A stretch of DNA of 64,000 nt. It comes from Pontiellaceae bacterium B1224. GTDB taxonomy: Bacteria > Verrucomicrobiota > Kiritimatiellia > Kiritimatiellales > Pontiellaceae. The translations under genes and the position numbers were made by a program. The notes under the pieces are model-generated. The model did not search any database and had not been told where the DNA came from. It saw only the letters and a list, made by a program, of their open reading frames with translations. The DNA lies in the NCBI GenBank assembly GCA_029432815.1, contig JAROBA010000024.1, forward strand, positions 24,839 to 88,838, written 5' to 3'. This document shows, one piece after another, positions 34,644-42,701 of the stretch; the first letter of the stretch is position 1; every line of letters starts with the position of its first letter.

Positions 34644-35722
34644 AGCGCATCATTCCATCTTTTTTTGCCCTGACCGCCCTGCTCATTGGTCTGCCGCTGC
34701 TCGGCGTTTGGGTGGCCGGGCACGATATTTCGACCTATCTTGAGTTCCCCCCGCGCACGCACTATGTCGAACACGCCCCGTTTTCCTGGCCGGTATTCAT
34801 TGGGCTCGCTCTTGTGATTCTAGCGGTGATGGCTCCTTTTCTGATTCGTGTGGGTAGGGCGTGCTCGCCGAGCGCGCCGCGGACGGTTCGTCGAACCGTC
34901 CCTACCTGGGGCTGGCTTTCCTTCGCACTCGGCATTCTGTTCTGGATTCTGGCGTGGACGCGTTTCCAATGGTTGGAATTTTTCCAGCTCTACACCTTCA
35001 CGCCGCTATGGATCTGCTACATTGTGGCGATCAATGCCCTGACCTACCGCCGTGTCGGCCGCTGTTTGCTGACGCATGAAACGCGGTTCTTCATCGCGCT
35101 CTTTCCGCTGAGCGCCGCCTTCTGGTGGTTTTTCGAATATCTCAACCGCTTTGTGCAAAACTGGTGGTATACCGCCGGGGCGGACTTTTCTCCGCTGCAA
35201 TACTTCATCGCCGCCACCCTGCCCTTTGCCACCGTGTTGCCCGCCGTACTCTCCACCGAAGAATGGCTGGCTTCCCATCCGCGCAGTTCCGCCGGGCTCG
35301 AATTCAACACCCCCATCCGGTTCACCAAACCCAAACGGATGGCTTGGATTACACTGCTCATCTCCGCCACAGGGCTCTTTTTCATCGGCTGGTTTCCCGA
35401 CACTCTCTTCCCCCTGCTGTGGGTTGCACCGCTCCTGCTGTTGATGGCCTTCCAATGTCTGGAAAACCGCCCTTCGTTTTTTCCAGAGGTTGGAACCGGT
35501 GACTGGCGGCGTATTTACCGCCTGGCCCTCGCGGCACTCATCTGCGGTTTTTTCTGGGAGCTGTGGAACTGGCACAGTCTGGCAAAGTGGATTTATGAAG
35601 TTCCTTATGTGCATCGCTTCCAGATTTTTGAAATGCCGCTGCTCGGCTACGCCGGCTATCTCCCCTTCGGCCTCGAATGCGCCGTCATCGCCGAGCTGAT
35701 CCGCCAAAGGCGGGCATCATGA
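34640..35722 (+). CDS. Polytopic membrane protein carrying an in-frame repeat insertion
   Basis: The 360-residue protein has roughly eight to nine membrane segments. The ATG at 34640 (ATGA overlap) is preferred over an upstream start inside the radical SAM gene. Residues about 72-90 (GRACSPSAPRTVRRTVP) are encoded by a REP doublet inserted between the second and third spans, without breaking the frame. Three copies of the dispersed palindrome lie in it: FQWLE (34964), FQCLE (35450) and a third in the next loop (35481). No known family recognised. Confidence 0.72.
   Translation: MKRIIPSFFALTALLIGLPLLGVWVAGHDISTYLEFPPRTHYVEHAPFSWPVFIGLALVILAVMAPFLIRVGRACSPSAPRTVRRTVPTWGWLSFALGILFWILAWTRFQWLEFFQLYTFTPLWICYIVAINALTYRRVGRCLLTHETRFFIALFPLSAAFWWFFEYLNRFVQNWWYTAGADFSPLQYFIAATLPFATVLPAVLSTEEWLASHPRSSAGLEFNTPIRFTKPKRMAWITLLISATGLFFIGWFPDTLFPLLWVAPLLLLMAFQCLENRPSFFPEVGTGDWRRIYRLALAALICGFFWELWNWHSLAKWIYEVPYVHRFQIFEMPLLGYAGYLPFGLECAVIAELIRQRRAS
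34852..34906. repeat. REPIN inserted in frame within a membrane-protein gene
   Basis: GGTAGGGCGTGCTCGCCGAG on one strand, and GGTAGGGACGGTTCGACGAACC read from 34906 on the other, form two inverted REP-like units sharing GGTAGGG ends and internal hairpins. The 55-bp element encodes a positively charged loop. A related unit occurs at 59843-59920. Confidence 0.7.
34964..34978. repeat. Palindrome TTCCAA-TGG-TTGGAA
   Basis: Perfect copy read as F-Q-W-L-E in a membrane-associated segment. Confidence 0.9.
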
Positions 35723-36222
35723 TCGCCCGCCTGCCCCGCCCATTATTCGTTGCGATGGCCGTTATGATTCTCACCAACACCCTCTTTTCCATCGCGCCGC
35801 TGGAGCGGTTGCTGCAGGTACCATCGGGTTTCATGGCTTCTTTTTTTCTGGGGGCACCGGCTGAGTTTGACGGAACCGTCGTGCAGATTTTCACGCAACC
35901 GCTGCTTACGGTCAGTACGGCCTGCAGCGGGGTCCGGCTCTTTGCCATTCTCGCCGGGCTGGGTGCGGGCTACTGGTGCGGGCGGCGTCCCGCGCGCTGG
36001 CTGTCCCTACTGCCGCTTTGTTATGTCATCACCCTCTTCAGCAACTCCGCCCGCATTGCCGCCGCCTGGCAGTTCCGCCGAATCAGCGATGGCCTGCTGC
36101 CGGATTGGCTGCAGGAATTTGCGCACATGGGCATCGGCATGGTCTGGAGCCTGACCATTATCGCCGCCCTCGTCTATTGGATATTCCGCCAGCCACAACC
36201 CGTAAAGGAAACGACCCGATGA
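35719..36222 (+). CDS. xrtK: Exosortase family protein, probably exosortase K
   Basis: The 167-residue membrane protein has about five spans. It carries the transpeptidase-like triad of exosortases/archaeosortases: C69 (STACSGVRLF), R112 (FSNSARIAAAW) and H136 (EFAHMGIGM). Exosortases recognise and cleave C-terminal sorting signals of exported proteins. The short length and the adjacent single MSEP-CTERM-like protein point to the XrtK type. ATGA overlaps on both sides couple it to its neighbours. Confidence 0.82.
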   Translation: MIARLPRPLFVAMAVMILTNTLFSIAPLERLLQVPSGFMASFFLGAPAEFDGTVVQIFTQPLLTVSTACSGVRLFAILAGLGAGYWCGRRPARWLSLLPLCYVITLFSNSARIAAAWQFRRISDGLLPDWLQEFAHMGIGMVWSLTIIAALVYWIFRQPQPVKETTR

Positions 36223-38828
36223 AATCGTTCGAGAAGATCAATCCCGCCATCAAAGCCAATCCCCTGATGATTCTGCTGACCATGGTGATCCCCCAGCTGC
36301 TGCTGACCCTTTTCCGGGCGCACGATCTTTACCTGATTCGCGAGGCCATCGAAGAACACCATGGACTGATCCACCTCAACTATCTGAGCTTTCCGCTGCT
36401 GCTTTCCGCACTATCATTGGCGATGCTTTTCTGGAGCCGGCACCACAAACGGGATGTGCCTCGACTGGCTATGCTCGGTTTTTTCCTGTTACAGACCGCC
36501 GGGCTGGTCACGTTTCTGATGTCGCTGAATGACCTGATTCCGGATGGGGTCGATGAGTGGATTGTTCCGATGGGCACCTTTATGATGGTGCAGCTCGCCA
36601 GCTATATGCCCGGTCTATTTTTCGGATTCATTTGCGTGGCCAACATTCGCTGGTTTGGCAACCTGGCCGGAAACATCGGCAGCAGCATCGGTCTGCTCCT
36701 CTTCACCCCCGGCGCCCTGTTTGTTTTTGTGAATGCATTTCCGCTGTGGAATCTTCCGGAAACCTTTGTCATTGCGGTCTTCGTGATCACCACCCTCATC
36801 ACCGCCTTTGCCTTTCTCCAGCTTATGCTCTGGCTGTCCGGCAAGGTACGCGGCGGTTGGATTGCCACGCTGGTCTTTGCGCTTCTGTTTCCGTTGGGCG
36901 GACTGGCGCTGAACCATTGGATTCCCTTCCCCGCGGATCTCCAGCATTGGGGGTTCTACGCGCTGGCAATTGCCAATGGATTAATTCTTCTTTGGGCCAG
37001 CCTGTCGTCGGGCAAGGGCAATCCGTTCTGTGCGTGGATGACGGCCTTCAGCTATCCGTTCACCTGCTATTTCTTTTTTCTCTTCCTCCCCTTCCTGCCT
37101 TTCTCGATCCTGGCCATGATTGCCATTGGCTCCGGATTCCTGATTCTCACCCCGCCCATTCTGTTCGTTCTGCATACGCGCCGGCTGGTGCTGCAGTTCC
37201 AAACCTTGGAAACCCGCTTTTCAAAGCAAAAGCTGATCGCCGGTTTTCTCGTGGCCTTCCTGCTGGTTCCGGTTGCCTACGTCGGCAGGGCGCTTCACCA
37301 TAAACAGGTATTTTTCCAGACATTGGATCGCGTCTATGCAGCGCCGATCAACCCATCCGAGCCCCTGCCCTCGCCCAAGGTTTCGGCCTATGCGCTACAG
37401 AAACTGAAGGACTCCAAAGCAGGCATCTACATTCCCATTCTGTCGGAAACCTATAACCGCATTGTCTTTGGCGGCATGGTGCTGCCCGACCGCAAGATCA
37501 AGCAGCTCGAAAAGCTGCTGCTCGACGAAACTTCCAATGATTGGAACGAATTTGATGATTTCAGCTTCTATTCCTTCTTCACCGACCAATCCACCCGCAT
37601 GTCCGGTCGGAACGTACGCCCGCCGAGCCGCGAGGTGACCCTGACCGATGTGACCTGCACCTCGGAACAGTCCGACGGAACCATCGAAGCAACCGTTCTG
37701 CTGACGATGCAGCCGCATCACAACTGGGGGCAGGCGGAGTATACCCAGTACATTACTCTTCCCGACGGGGTCTTTGTTTCCGGCTACGAACTGAAGATCG
37801 GCGATGAAATGGTGCCGGCGCGCATGTCGGACCGCCGGGCGGCGATGTGGGTCTATCATATGATCCGCGACCGCGCGCGCCGCGATCCCGGCCTCGTGGT
37901 GTACGACCGGCCGAACTGCCTGCGCCTTTCCGTCTTCCCCTTTGCGAAAGAAGAAGAGCGGCAGTGCGCCCTCCGCTTTCTCTACCCGGAAGGCATGACG
38001 CCTTCGGTTTCCATCGGAAACGAGGTCGTCCAATTGCCGGGCGGCCAACCGGCCAGCACGCTGATTCAAACTGCCGCCGGTAGGCAGGCCGTCTGCATTC
38101 CCGCCGAGCGGGCGCAACAAATGCCCGGTGTTTTCCGAACCTTGGAAAAAATCGAACTCACCGGAACCGATGCCACGCCCGGTTATTGCCCGGAATGGGA
38201 TGTAAAGCGCGCGCTGCTCGACTACTGGAACTCCGGTGACGAACAATTGGAAACGGTTCCGTGGTTCATCACCGAAACCGAACAGCCGGTGGTCGAGTTT
38301 GATCGGGCGGACTGGTGGCTGCCGCTGATCCCCGACAGCGGATGGAGCACGATTATGTCCGGAAAAATCGAAGTGCTGCCCATTCAATGCGGCGAGCAGG
38401 TTCGCGTCATCCCCAAACAACGCGGCGGTGTGGCCGTGTTCGATTCTTCCGATACCACCGACTTTTCGGCCGATGCCCAGCTCGGAGCCGACTCGCGCTA
38501 TGCCAAAGCCATCGATCTCTGGCAGGACTGGTGGCAGACCCAGCTCCATCCGGATCAGGAAGATGCCCTGAGGAAAGAACTACTGCTCGCCGCGCGGGAA
38601 ATCAATATCCTGATTCCTTCCACCGCCTTCCTCGCCGTTGAAAGCGATGCACAAAAAAAGGCGCTGAAGGAAGCCGAAAATAAATCGCTCAAGAGTAATA
38701 AGGCACTCGGATTCGATGAGTTTGAAGAAGAACCGATCGATTCGCCGGAACCCGGCCTATTGATGTTGATGCTTTTAACCCTGCCGATTATTCACTGGTG
38801 GCAGGACAGGAGGAACCGTAATGCGTAA
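36219..38828 (+). CDS. MSEP-CTERM-like substrate of the exosortase, with VIT-like domain
   Basis: The 869-residue protein has about ten membrane segments in its first 400 residues and another hydrophobic span near 365. A VIT-like beta domain follows (about 465-590, YTQYITLPDGVFVSGYEL and MSDRRAAMWVYHMIRDRAR), then a large soluble region. The C-terminus (about 840-869) has DSPEPGLLMLMLLTLPIIHW then QDRRNRN: motif, hydrophobic helix, basic tail, as in exosortase signals. The start at 36219 overlaps the exosortase stop. MSEP-CTERM proteins of this length are known as sole partners of XrtK. The biological role is unknown. Confidence 0.8.
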   Translation: MKSFEKINPAIKANPLMILLTMVIPQLLLTLFRAHDLYLIREAIEEHHGLIHLNYLSFPLLLSALSLAMLFWSRHHKRDVPRLAMLGFFLLQTAGLVTFLMSLNDLIPDGVDEWIVPMGTFMMVQLASYMPGLFFGFICVANIRWFGNLAGNIGSSIGLLLFTPGALFVFVNAFPLWNLPETFVIAVFVITTLITAFAFLQLMLWLSGKVRGGWIATLVFALLFPLGGLALNHWIPFPADLQHWGFYALAIANGLILLWASLSSGKGNPFCAWMTAFSYPFTCYFFFLFLPFLPFSILAMIAIGSGFLILTPPILFVLHTRRLVLQFQTLETRFSKQKLIAGFLVAFLLVPVAYVGRALHHKQVFFQTLDRVYAAPINPSEPLPSPKVSAYALQKLKDSKAGIYIPILSETYNRIVFGGMVLPDRKIKQLEKLLLDETSNDWNEFDDFSFYSFFTDQSTRMSGRNVRPPSREVTLTDVTCTSEQSDGTIEATVLLTMQPHHNWGQAEYTQYITLPDGVFVSGYELKIGDEMVPARMSDRRAAMWVYHMIRDRARRDPGLVVYDRPNCLRLSVFPFAKEEERQCALRFLYPEGMTPSVSIGNEVVQLPGGQPASTLIQTAAGRQAVCIPAERAQQMPGVFRTLEKIELTGTDATPGYCPEWDVKRALLDYWNSGDEQLETVPWFITETEQPVVEFDRADWWLPLIPDSGWSTIMSGKIEVLPIQCGEQVRVIPKQRGGVAVFDSSDTTDFSADAQLGADSRYAKAIDLWQDWWQTQLHPDQEDALRKELLLAAREINILIPSTAFLAVESDAQKKALKEAENKSLKSNKALGFDEFEEEPIDSPEPGLLMLMLLTLPIIHWWQDRRNRNA
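37197..37211. repeat. Palindrome TTCCAA-ACC-TTGGAA
   Basis: Perfect copy inside the MSEP-CTERM-like gene, read as F-Q-T-L-E. Confidence 0.9.
37532..37546. repeat. Palindrome TTCCAA-TGA-TTGGAA
   Basis: Perfect copy inside the MSEP-CTERM-like gene, read as S-N-D-W-N. Confidence 0.9.
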
Positions 38829-39951
38829 GTTTATGATTCGCCAGCTCGTCGGCTGTTTGCTCTTTCTGGCCGGCATTGCCTGGATGCCCTATGCCTGGAA
38901 CGCGCGGTTGGCCGACCGCTGGTTTACGGGCGATCCCGTGCTGCAAACTAAGCTGGCCAACGGCATTGAAGCGTGGATGCAAGACGGCCTGGATCGCGAT
39001 GATTTCACGACGGGTTCCAAACATTTCGACGGCGAGTGGCTTTATGGAACCTATGTGATGGCCGCCATGGGATTTGGGCAAATGGCCCTGGAACAGCCCG
39101 AACACAGGGAACACTTTTGTGCACTGATGGAACAGGCCATCGATGAAGTGCTGTCGGACCGGGTGCGGGCGTTCGATTCCGAACGTTGGAAGAGTGATCC
39201 AGTGGAGTCGCTCGATACCGACGAAGGGCACGCCGCCTATCTCGGTTATTTGAATCTGGCGATGGGTTTTCATCGTCGGCTCAATCCCGACTCCAAATTT
39301 ACCGAACTCAACGACCGTATTTCGGCGGCCCTTTGCCGCCGCATCGAAGCAAGCCCGACTCTGCTGCTGGAATCGTATCCACGCGAAACCTACCCGGTCG
39401 ACAACTGCGCGGTGATTGCTTCGGTGGCGCTGAACGGGGCCGGCGATCTTCCGCAACGCTGGGCCGATCGCTGCCGAAGACATTTCACCGATCCAAGGTC
39501 GGGCCTGCTCCACCAATCCATCAATGGTTGGACCGGACAGCTCACCGACTTTCCGCGCGGTTCCGGAACCACACTCGGCCTCTATTTTCTTTCGTTCATG
39601 GATATGGATCTATCGAGTGAATTATTTAATGCGGTGAAAACCCAGCTGACCGGCAATATTTGCGGCTTCGGGCTGGTGCGGGAATATCCCCGCTATATTC
39701 ACGGGCAAAACGGCGACATTGATTCCGGGGCGGTGATTTTCGGCTACGGCCTTTCCCCGACCGGCTTCGCGCTCGGCGGCACACGCATCCACGGGGACAG
39801 CAACTATTTCAAACATCTCTATGCCACGGCCAACGCGGCCGGAGCGCCCCTGCAAACCGGAAAGCAGTTTAACTTTGTGACCGGTGCCTCGCTCGGCGAC
39901 GCCATTCTGTTTGCCATGCTCACGGCTCAACCCGGAGGTATTCAGCCATGA
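38821..39951 (+). CDS. Linalool dehydratase/isomerase-like alpha-barrel protein
   Basis: The 376-residue protein has an N-terminal signal anchor (RQLVGCLLFLAGIAWMPYAW). Its repeated helical segments resemble the (alpha/alpha)6 barrel of linalool dehydratase/isomerase (WLYGTYVMAAMGFGQMAL, TDEGHAAYLGYLNLAMGFH, YPVDNCAVIASVALNGAG). Many such proteins act on extracytoplasmic substrates or have unknown function. It overlaps the MSEP-CTERM-like gene by eight bases and the following gene by ATGA, so it belongs to the same operon. Family assignment is from motif resemblance only. Confidence 0.6.
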   Translation: MRKFMIRQLVGCLLFLAGIAWMPYAWNARLADRWFTGDPVLQTKLANGIEAWMQDGLDRDDFTTGSKHFDGEWLYGTYVMAAMGFGQMALEQPEHREHFCALMEQAIDEVLSDRVRAFDSERWKSDPVESLDTDEGHAAYLGYLNLAMGFHRRLNPDSKFTELNDRISAALCRRIEASPTLLLESYPRETYPVDNCAVIASVALNGAGDLPQRWADRCRRHFTDPRSGLLHQSINGWTGQLTDFPRGSGTTLGLYFLSFMDMDLSSELFNAVKTQLTGNICGFGLVREYPRYIHGQNGDIDSGAVIFGYGLSPTGFALGGTRIHGDSNYFKHLYATANAAGAPLQTGKQFNFVTGASLGDAILFAMLTAQPGGIQP

Positions 39952-40214
39952 AACGAACCTTGATCAAAATCGGTATTCAGGCCGCAATCATCGGCGTAAT
40001 CTATTTCATTCTCCTGCACGGGCTATCAGGCACCTCCATCGTGGCCGGCGTGCTCTGCCCCGGACCGCACCTGCCGCACCACTATCCTATCCTGATCGGC
40101 CTCTTCATCCTCTGCCGCCTCTACATCGTGCTGCTTCCGGGCATCCTCCTTAGCCGCATCGGCATGGCTTGGTTGAAGAAGCGTCATTTGTCCCCGACTA
40201 TGATGAAACAATAG
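39948..40214 (+). CDS. Small membrane protein at operon end
   Basis: The 88-residue protein has two membrane segments (about 9-35 and 46-70) and a basic tail. ATGA overlap with the previous gene makes it the last member of the exosortase operon. The last few residues read into a sequence that, in another frame, looks like the end of an unrelated gene, so the C-terminus may have been altered by a deletion junction. Confidence 0.65.
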   Translation: MKRTLIKIGIQAAIIGVIYFILLHGLSGTSIVAGVLCPGPHLPHHYPILIGLFILCRLYIVLLPGILLSRIGMAWLKKRHLSPTMMKQ

Positions 40215-40324
40215 AACAGCACTTCCTGCATGGCCGCGCTGTCGTCGACAGGCTGGAAGCGCTGTCCTACATTAAATCAAACCAGCCTGCATTCAGGACT
40301 GATACCTACCGCTACTGGTTATAA
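40169..40324 (+). pseudogene. Possible C-terminal gene remnant
   Basis: In the frame starting GLVEEASF the sequence reads about 50 codons, through ETIEQHFLHGRAVVDRLEAL and YIKSNQPAFRTDTYRYWL, to a TAA at 40322. Its composition is protein-like, but it has no start of its own. It overlaps the end of the small membrane-protein gene. It may be the tail of a gene joined here by deletion. Confidence 0.35.
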
Positions 40325-40939
40325 CTTCATTTTTTTCATTTCTTTGGACGTATCAATACGATGCGGATCTTCCTCTCTTGATTGACGTCGACTTGGTTTA
40401 TTTTGCAGTACGACCGTACCTGCAATGTAATCATGTAATGCTCGCCTGCGCTTGTTCGTTAGGATGACAATAAACTCACTCCATATCCAAATTTGCTGTG
40501 CATTATTGCAGAAGGGATACCATGCGGGCCAAGAAGATTTTATGAGTTCGAAACGATCACGAGGAGATAATTCGGCATACCCCTCTACAGGGATCGTTAG
40601 ATAAATTGGTAATAATGCAATGGATGCGATGATCACGAAAACGATATCTACAGAACTGCGAAGAAATGCCTGTTTCCAGGAAATATGATTCCCATCAAGG
40701 GTTGCAACATAAGTTCCAGTTAGTTTCTTTCCAATAGTCTTGCCCCAGCGACCATGACAATAAATCCAATATCCTGTCATAATAAACCCAACAGGAATTA
40801 GAATTGCCGCGAATAACCTGGGAGATGATTGCATGGCCTTCGTCTGAAATACCATCAGAGGAATAAAGACTAAGAAATCGATCCAAAAGGCAAGAAAACG
40901 TCTCCACCATGCGGCGTAATATAGTTTTTTAGGTTCCAT
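40319..40939 (-). CDS. RDD-family membrane protein
   Basis: The 206-residue protein has the RDD start (AAWWRRFLAFWIDFLVFIPL) and second conserved region (WGKTIGKKLTGTYV). Four membrane segments and a final RRALHDYIAGTVVL complete the family pattern. RDD proteins are linked to transport or sodium/proton tolerance, but the role is usually unknown. AT content is higher than in neighbouring genes. Confidence 0.82.
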   Translation of the reverse strand: MEPKKLYYAAWWRRFLAFWIDFLVFIPLMVFQTKAMQSSPRLFAAILIPVGFIMTGYWIYCHGRWGKTIGKKLTGTYVATLDGNHISWKQAFLRSSVDIVFVIIASIALLPIYLTIPVEGYAELSPRDRFELIKSSWPAWYPFCNNAQQIWIWSEFIVILTNKRRRALHDYIAGTVVLQNKPSRRQSREEDPHRIDTSKEMKKMKL

Positions 40940-41035
40940 AATTTTCTTTAGTTCTAAGGTCTCGTACCAATGTTTTGGAATAAAGCTCTGCTTTCAAAAA
41001 CGGGCGTTTTCACAGTAGGATCAACCCGCTTCGGG

Positions 41036-41329
41036 CTAAATTCTATTTTGCCGGTAGCCTGTTTTTTGGCGCTGGTTGGAAAATGCCACAACCCATATTT
41101 TTTCTTCGTGGATTGTGTATATGACCTGATACGGAAATCTTTTGGTCAATACTCGACGAGTATGATCTTCACGTTCGGGTTGCCTTAAAGGTTCTTCCTG
41201 GATGAATTGAACTGCTTCTTCCATTTCGATCAGAAAATCAGCACCAAGACCACAAGACTTACTTTCGTAATATTTTGCTGCATCCCTCAGCTCAATTTCG
41301 GCTGGGTGAAGAATTTCTAGTGGGAGCAT
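41036..41329 (-). CDS. ParE/RelE-superfamily toxin
   Basis: The 97-residue protein has the ParE/RelE fold pattern: HPAEIELRDAAKYYESKS at the N-terminus and RVLTKRFPYQVIYTIHEEKIWVVAFSNQ later. This favours the ParE-like group. Its ATG overlaps the antitoxin stop by one base (TAATG). The cellular target (gyrase or ribosome) cannot be decided from sequence. Confidence 0.85.
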   Translation of the reverse strand: MLPLEILHPAEIELRDAAKYYESKSCGLGADFLIEMEEAVQFIQEEPLRQPEREDHTRRVLTKRFPYQVIYTIHEEKIWVVAFSNQRQKTGYRQNRI

Positions 41330-41544
41330 TAAAGCTCGCTCCGAATATCACGAAAAACACTTTTTGCAGGTCTGGACATAGCGTCCCCGGAATGAATTAG
41401 GGAAATTCTTTTTTCGATTTCTTCCTGAGAAACGGTTTTTAAAACCTCTCCATTGAGGCTGGAAATCAAATCATGAGCTAATGCTGCTCTGTCAATATCG
41501 GACAAGCTTAGTGCTTCACTGTAAATTGTTTGTGCTGAGTTCAT
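41329..41544 (-). CDS. Antitoxin of the addiction-module protein family
   Basis: The 71-residue protein (MNSAQTIYSEALSLSDIDRA, then LAHDLISSLNGE) matches the unstable-antitoxin family (PF09720-like) commonly paired with ParE/RelE toxins. The start at 41544 is preferred to an upstream one at 41634, as the extra residues are not family-like. Overlap with the toxin gene couples translation. Confidence 0.8.
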   Translation of the reverse strand: MNSAQTIYSEALSLSDIDRAALAHDLISSLNGEVLKTVSQEEIEKRISLIHSGDAMSRPAKSVFRDIRSEL

Positions 41545-41716
41545 GGATGGAATTCTAGAAGGATGCGCTAGATTGTCAATCTGAGTTTTATCTATGCAGA
41601 ACGGAACAAGTTGAGGCTGGGTTCGATTGTTCAATTGTTAGAGGAAGTTGGAAAATACTAAAATTGAAGCGGGAAGTTTTCGTTTTTTTCAGAGGGACTT
41701 AAGGGTGATTCGGATA

Positions 41717-42057
41717 TTATTCTTCAGGACTGTAATCATCTATATGTTGTACGATAACAGGGATTCTAAATGTTAATACCCCTGTTGTTTTAATAGCTTC
41801 AACGGCCTGCATTGCATTATTTGGCGCTGTAGTGCAAATGATACAAAACCGAGTGTTTTTGGCAGTGGCTTTAGGCGCTTGTTCTTGGAGTTCCTTTGCC
41901 TCAAAAAATATAGAAAGCTATCAAGCTTACCCAACATCAATTCATATCTTTCAATCTCATCGGTGATTGTTCCATCATCAATTCCGATTACGCCATAAGT
42001 TTGACTGAGTTGATTGAAGGTAACCATCTCAACTTTTTCAGGATCTCTTAAGCTCAT
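41717..42057 (-). pseudogene. Hypothetical gene broken by one-base deletion
   Basis: The frame starts MSLRDPEKVEMVTFNQLSQT and runs normally to SFLYF. It then loses phase in a run of six T on the coding strand (41903-41908). Adding one T restores a plausible continuation (FEAKELQEQAPKATAKN...RFCIICTTAPNNAMQAVEAI...) to a TAA at 41717, giving about 113 residues. As read, it would make a 94-residue protein with an altered tail. No family recognised. Confidence 0.6.
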
Positions 42058-42592
42058 ATTTATGTATTCCGAACTATTACTTATCAGTTAAACCTGCCTG
42101 GTATCCCTTGGAGGGGGTTTCGGGAAATTTACTTATTCTCAACATCCAATCTCCATACTCTCCCCGCTGAAAAGGGATAGTGATTACCGGGTATTCCTGT
42201 GGCAACGAAAATCCTTGATAAAGCACCTAACCCGGCCGAGCCGGAATCAGGATTTTTTTCAGGCAAAAAATGGATGGTAAAACATTATTTCCATGACCCG
42301 TCCTTTTCATTTTTTACCTCAAATCTTTCACCTGCTTTGTACTCTAAATCCGAACGCTTCGGAAAAGAGTTGCGCGAGCGTTCAACAGGAAGGCTCGGAG
42401 CACTGGAAATTGGTAATCCCCAATTCCTACACAAAACAGGGAATGGCCATGCTGAAGATGTTTAAGAATCGACAATTTTGCAGGTCCACCAACAGAACTG
42501 TCAGATTTGTCTGATTACAAAGAATCCGTATAAGAAATTATATTTTCGTATCATCCTGTATCTGTATATTTTACAGTTCTTATTCTTATCGG
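42058..42592. other. Gene-poor region upstream of amtB
   Basis: Two short open frames (42199-42465 and 42293-42514, plus strand) have poor composition and no ribosome-binding site. Nothing convincing is coded. The right end leads into the sigma-54-like promoter. An AT-rich stretch occurs at 42515-42590. Confidence 0.5.
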
Positions 42593-42608
42593 TGGCATGC
42601 ATCATGCG
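42593..42608 (+). promoter_or_regulatory. Sigma-54 (-24/-12) promoter for amtB-glnK
   Basis: TGGCATGCATCATGCG has GG and GC at correct spacing and matches the TGGCACG-N4-TTGCA consensus except at three positions. Transcription would start near 42619, about 80 bases before amtB. Together with the similar element before urtA it argues for common nitrogen control. Confidence 0.65.
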
Positions 42609-42701
42609 TTAGATAGTTTTTTGTTGGCTCCCCCCACAGGATGCGGACGTGAGAGACCCGTTATCCGGAGCTGAAAAGCAGTAAAATACAGGAGAGAGAG
42701 A

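Noticed and set aside
42199..42514. Two short plus-strand frames upstream of amtB
   Set aside because: Overlapping frames with no start signal and poor composition. Treated as non-coding.
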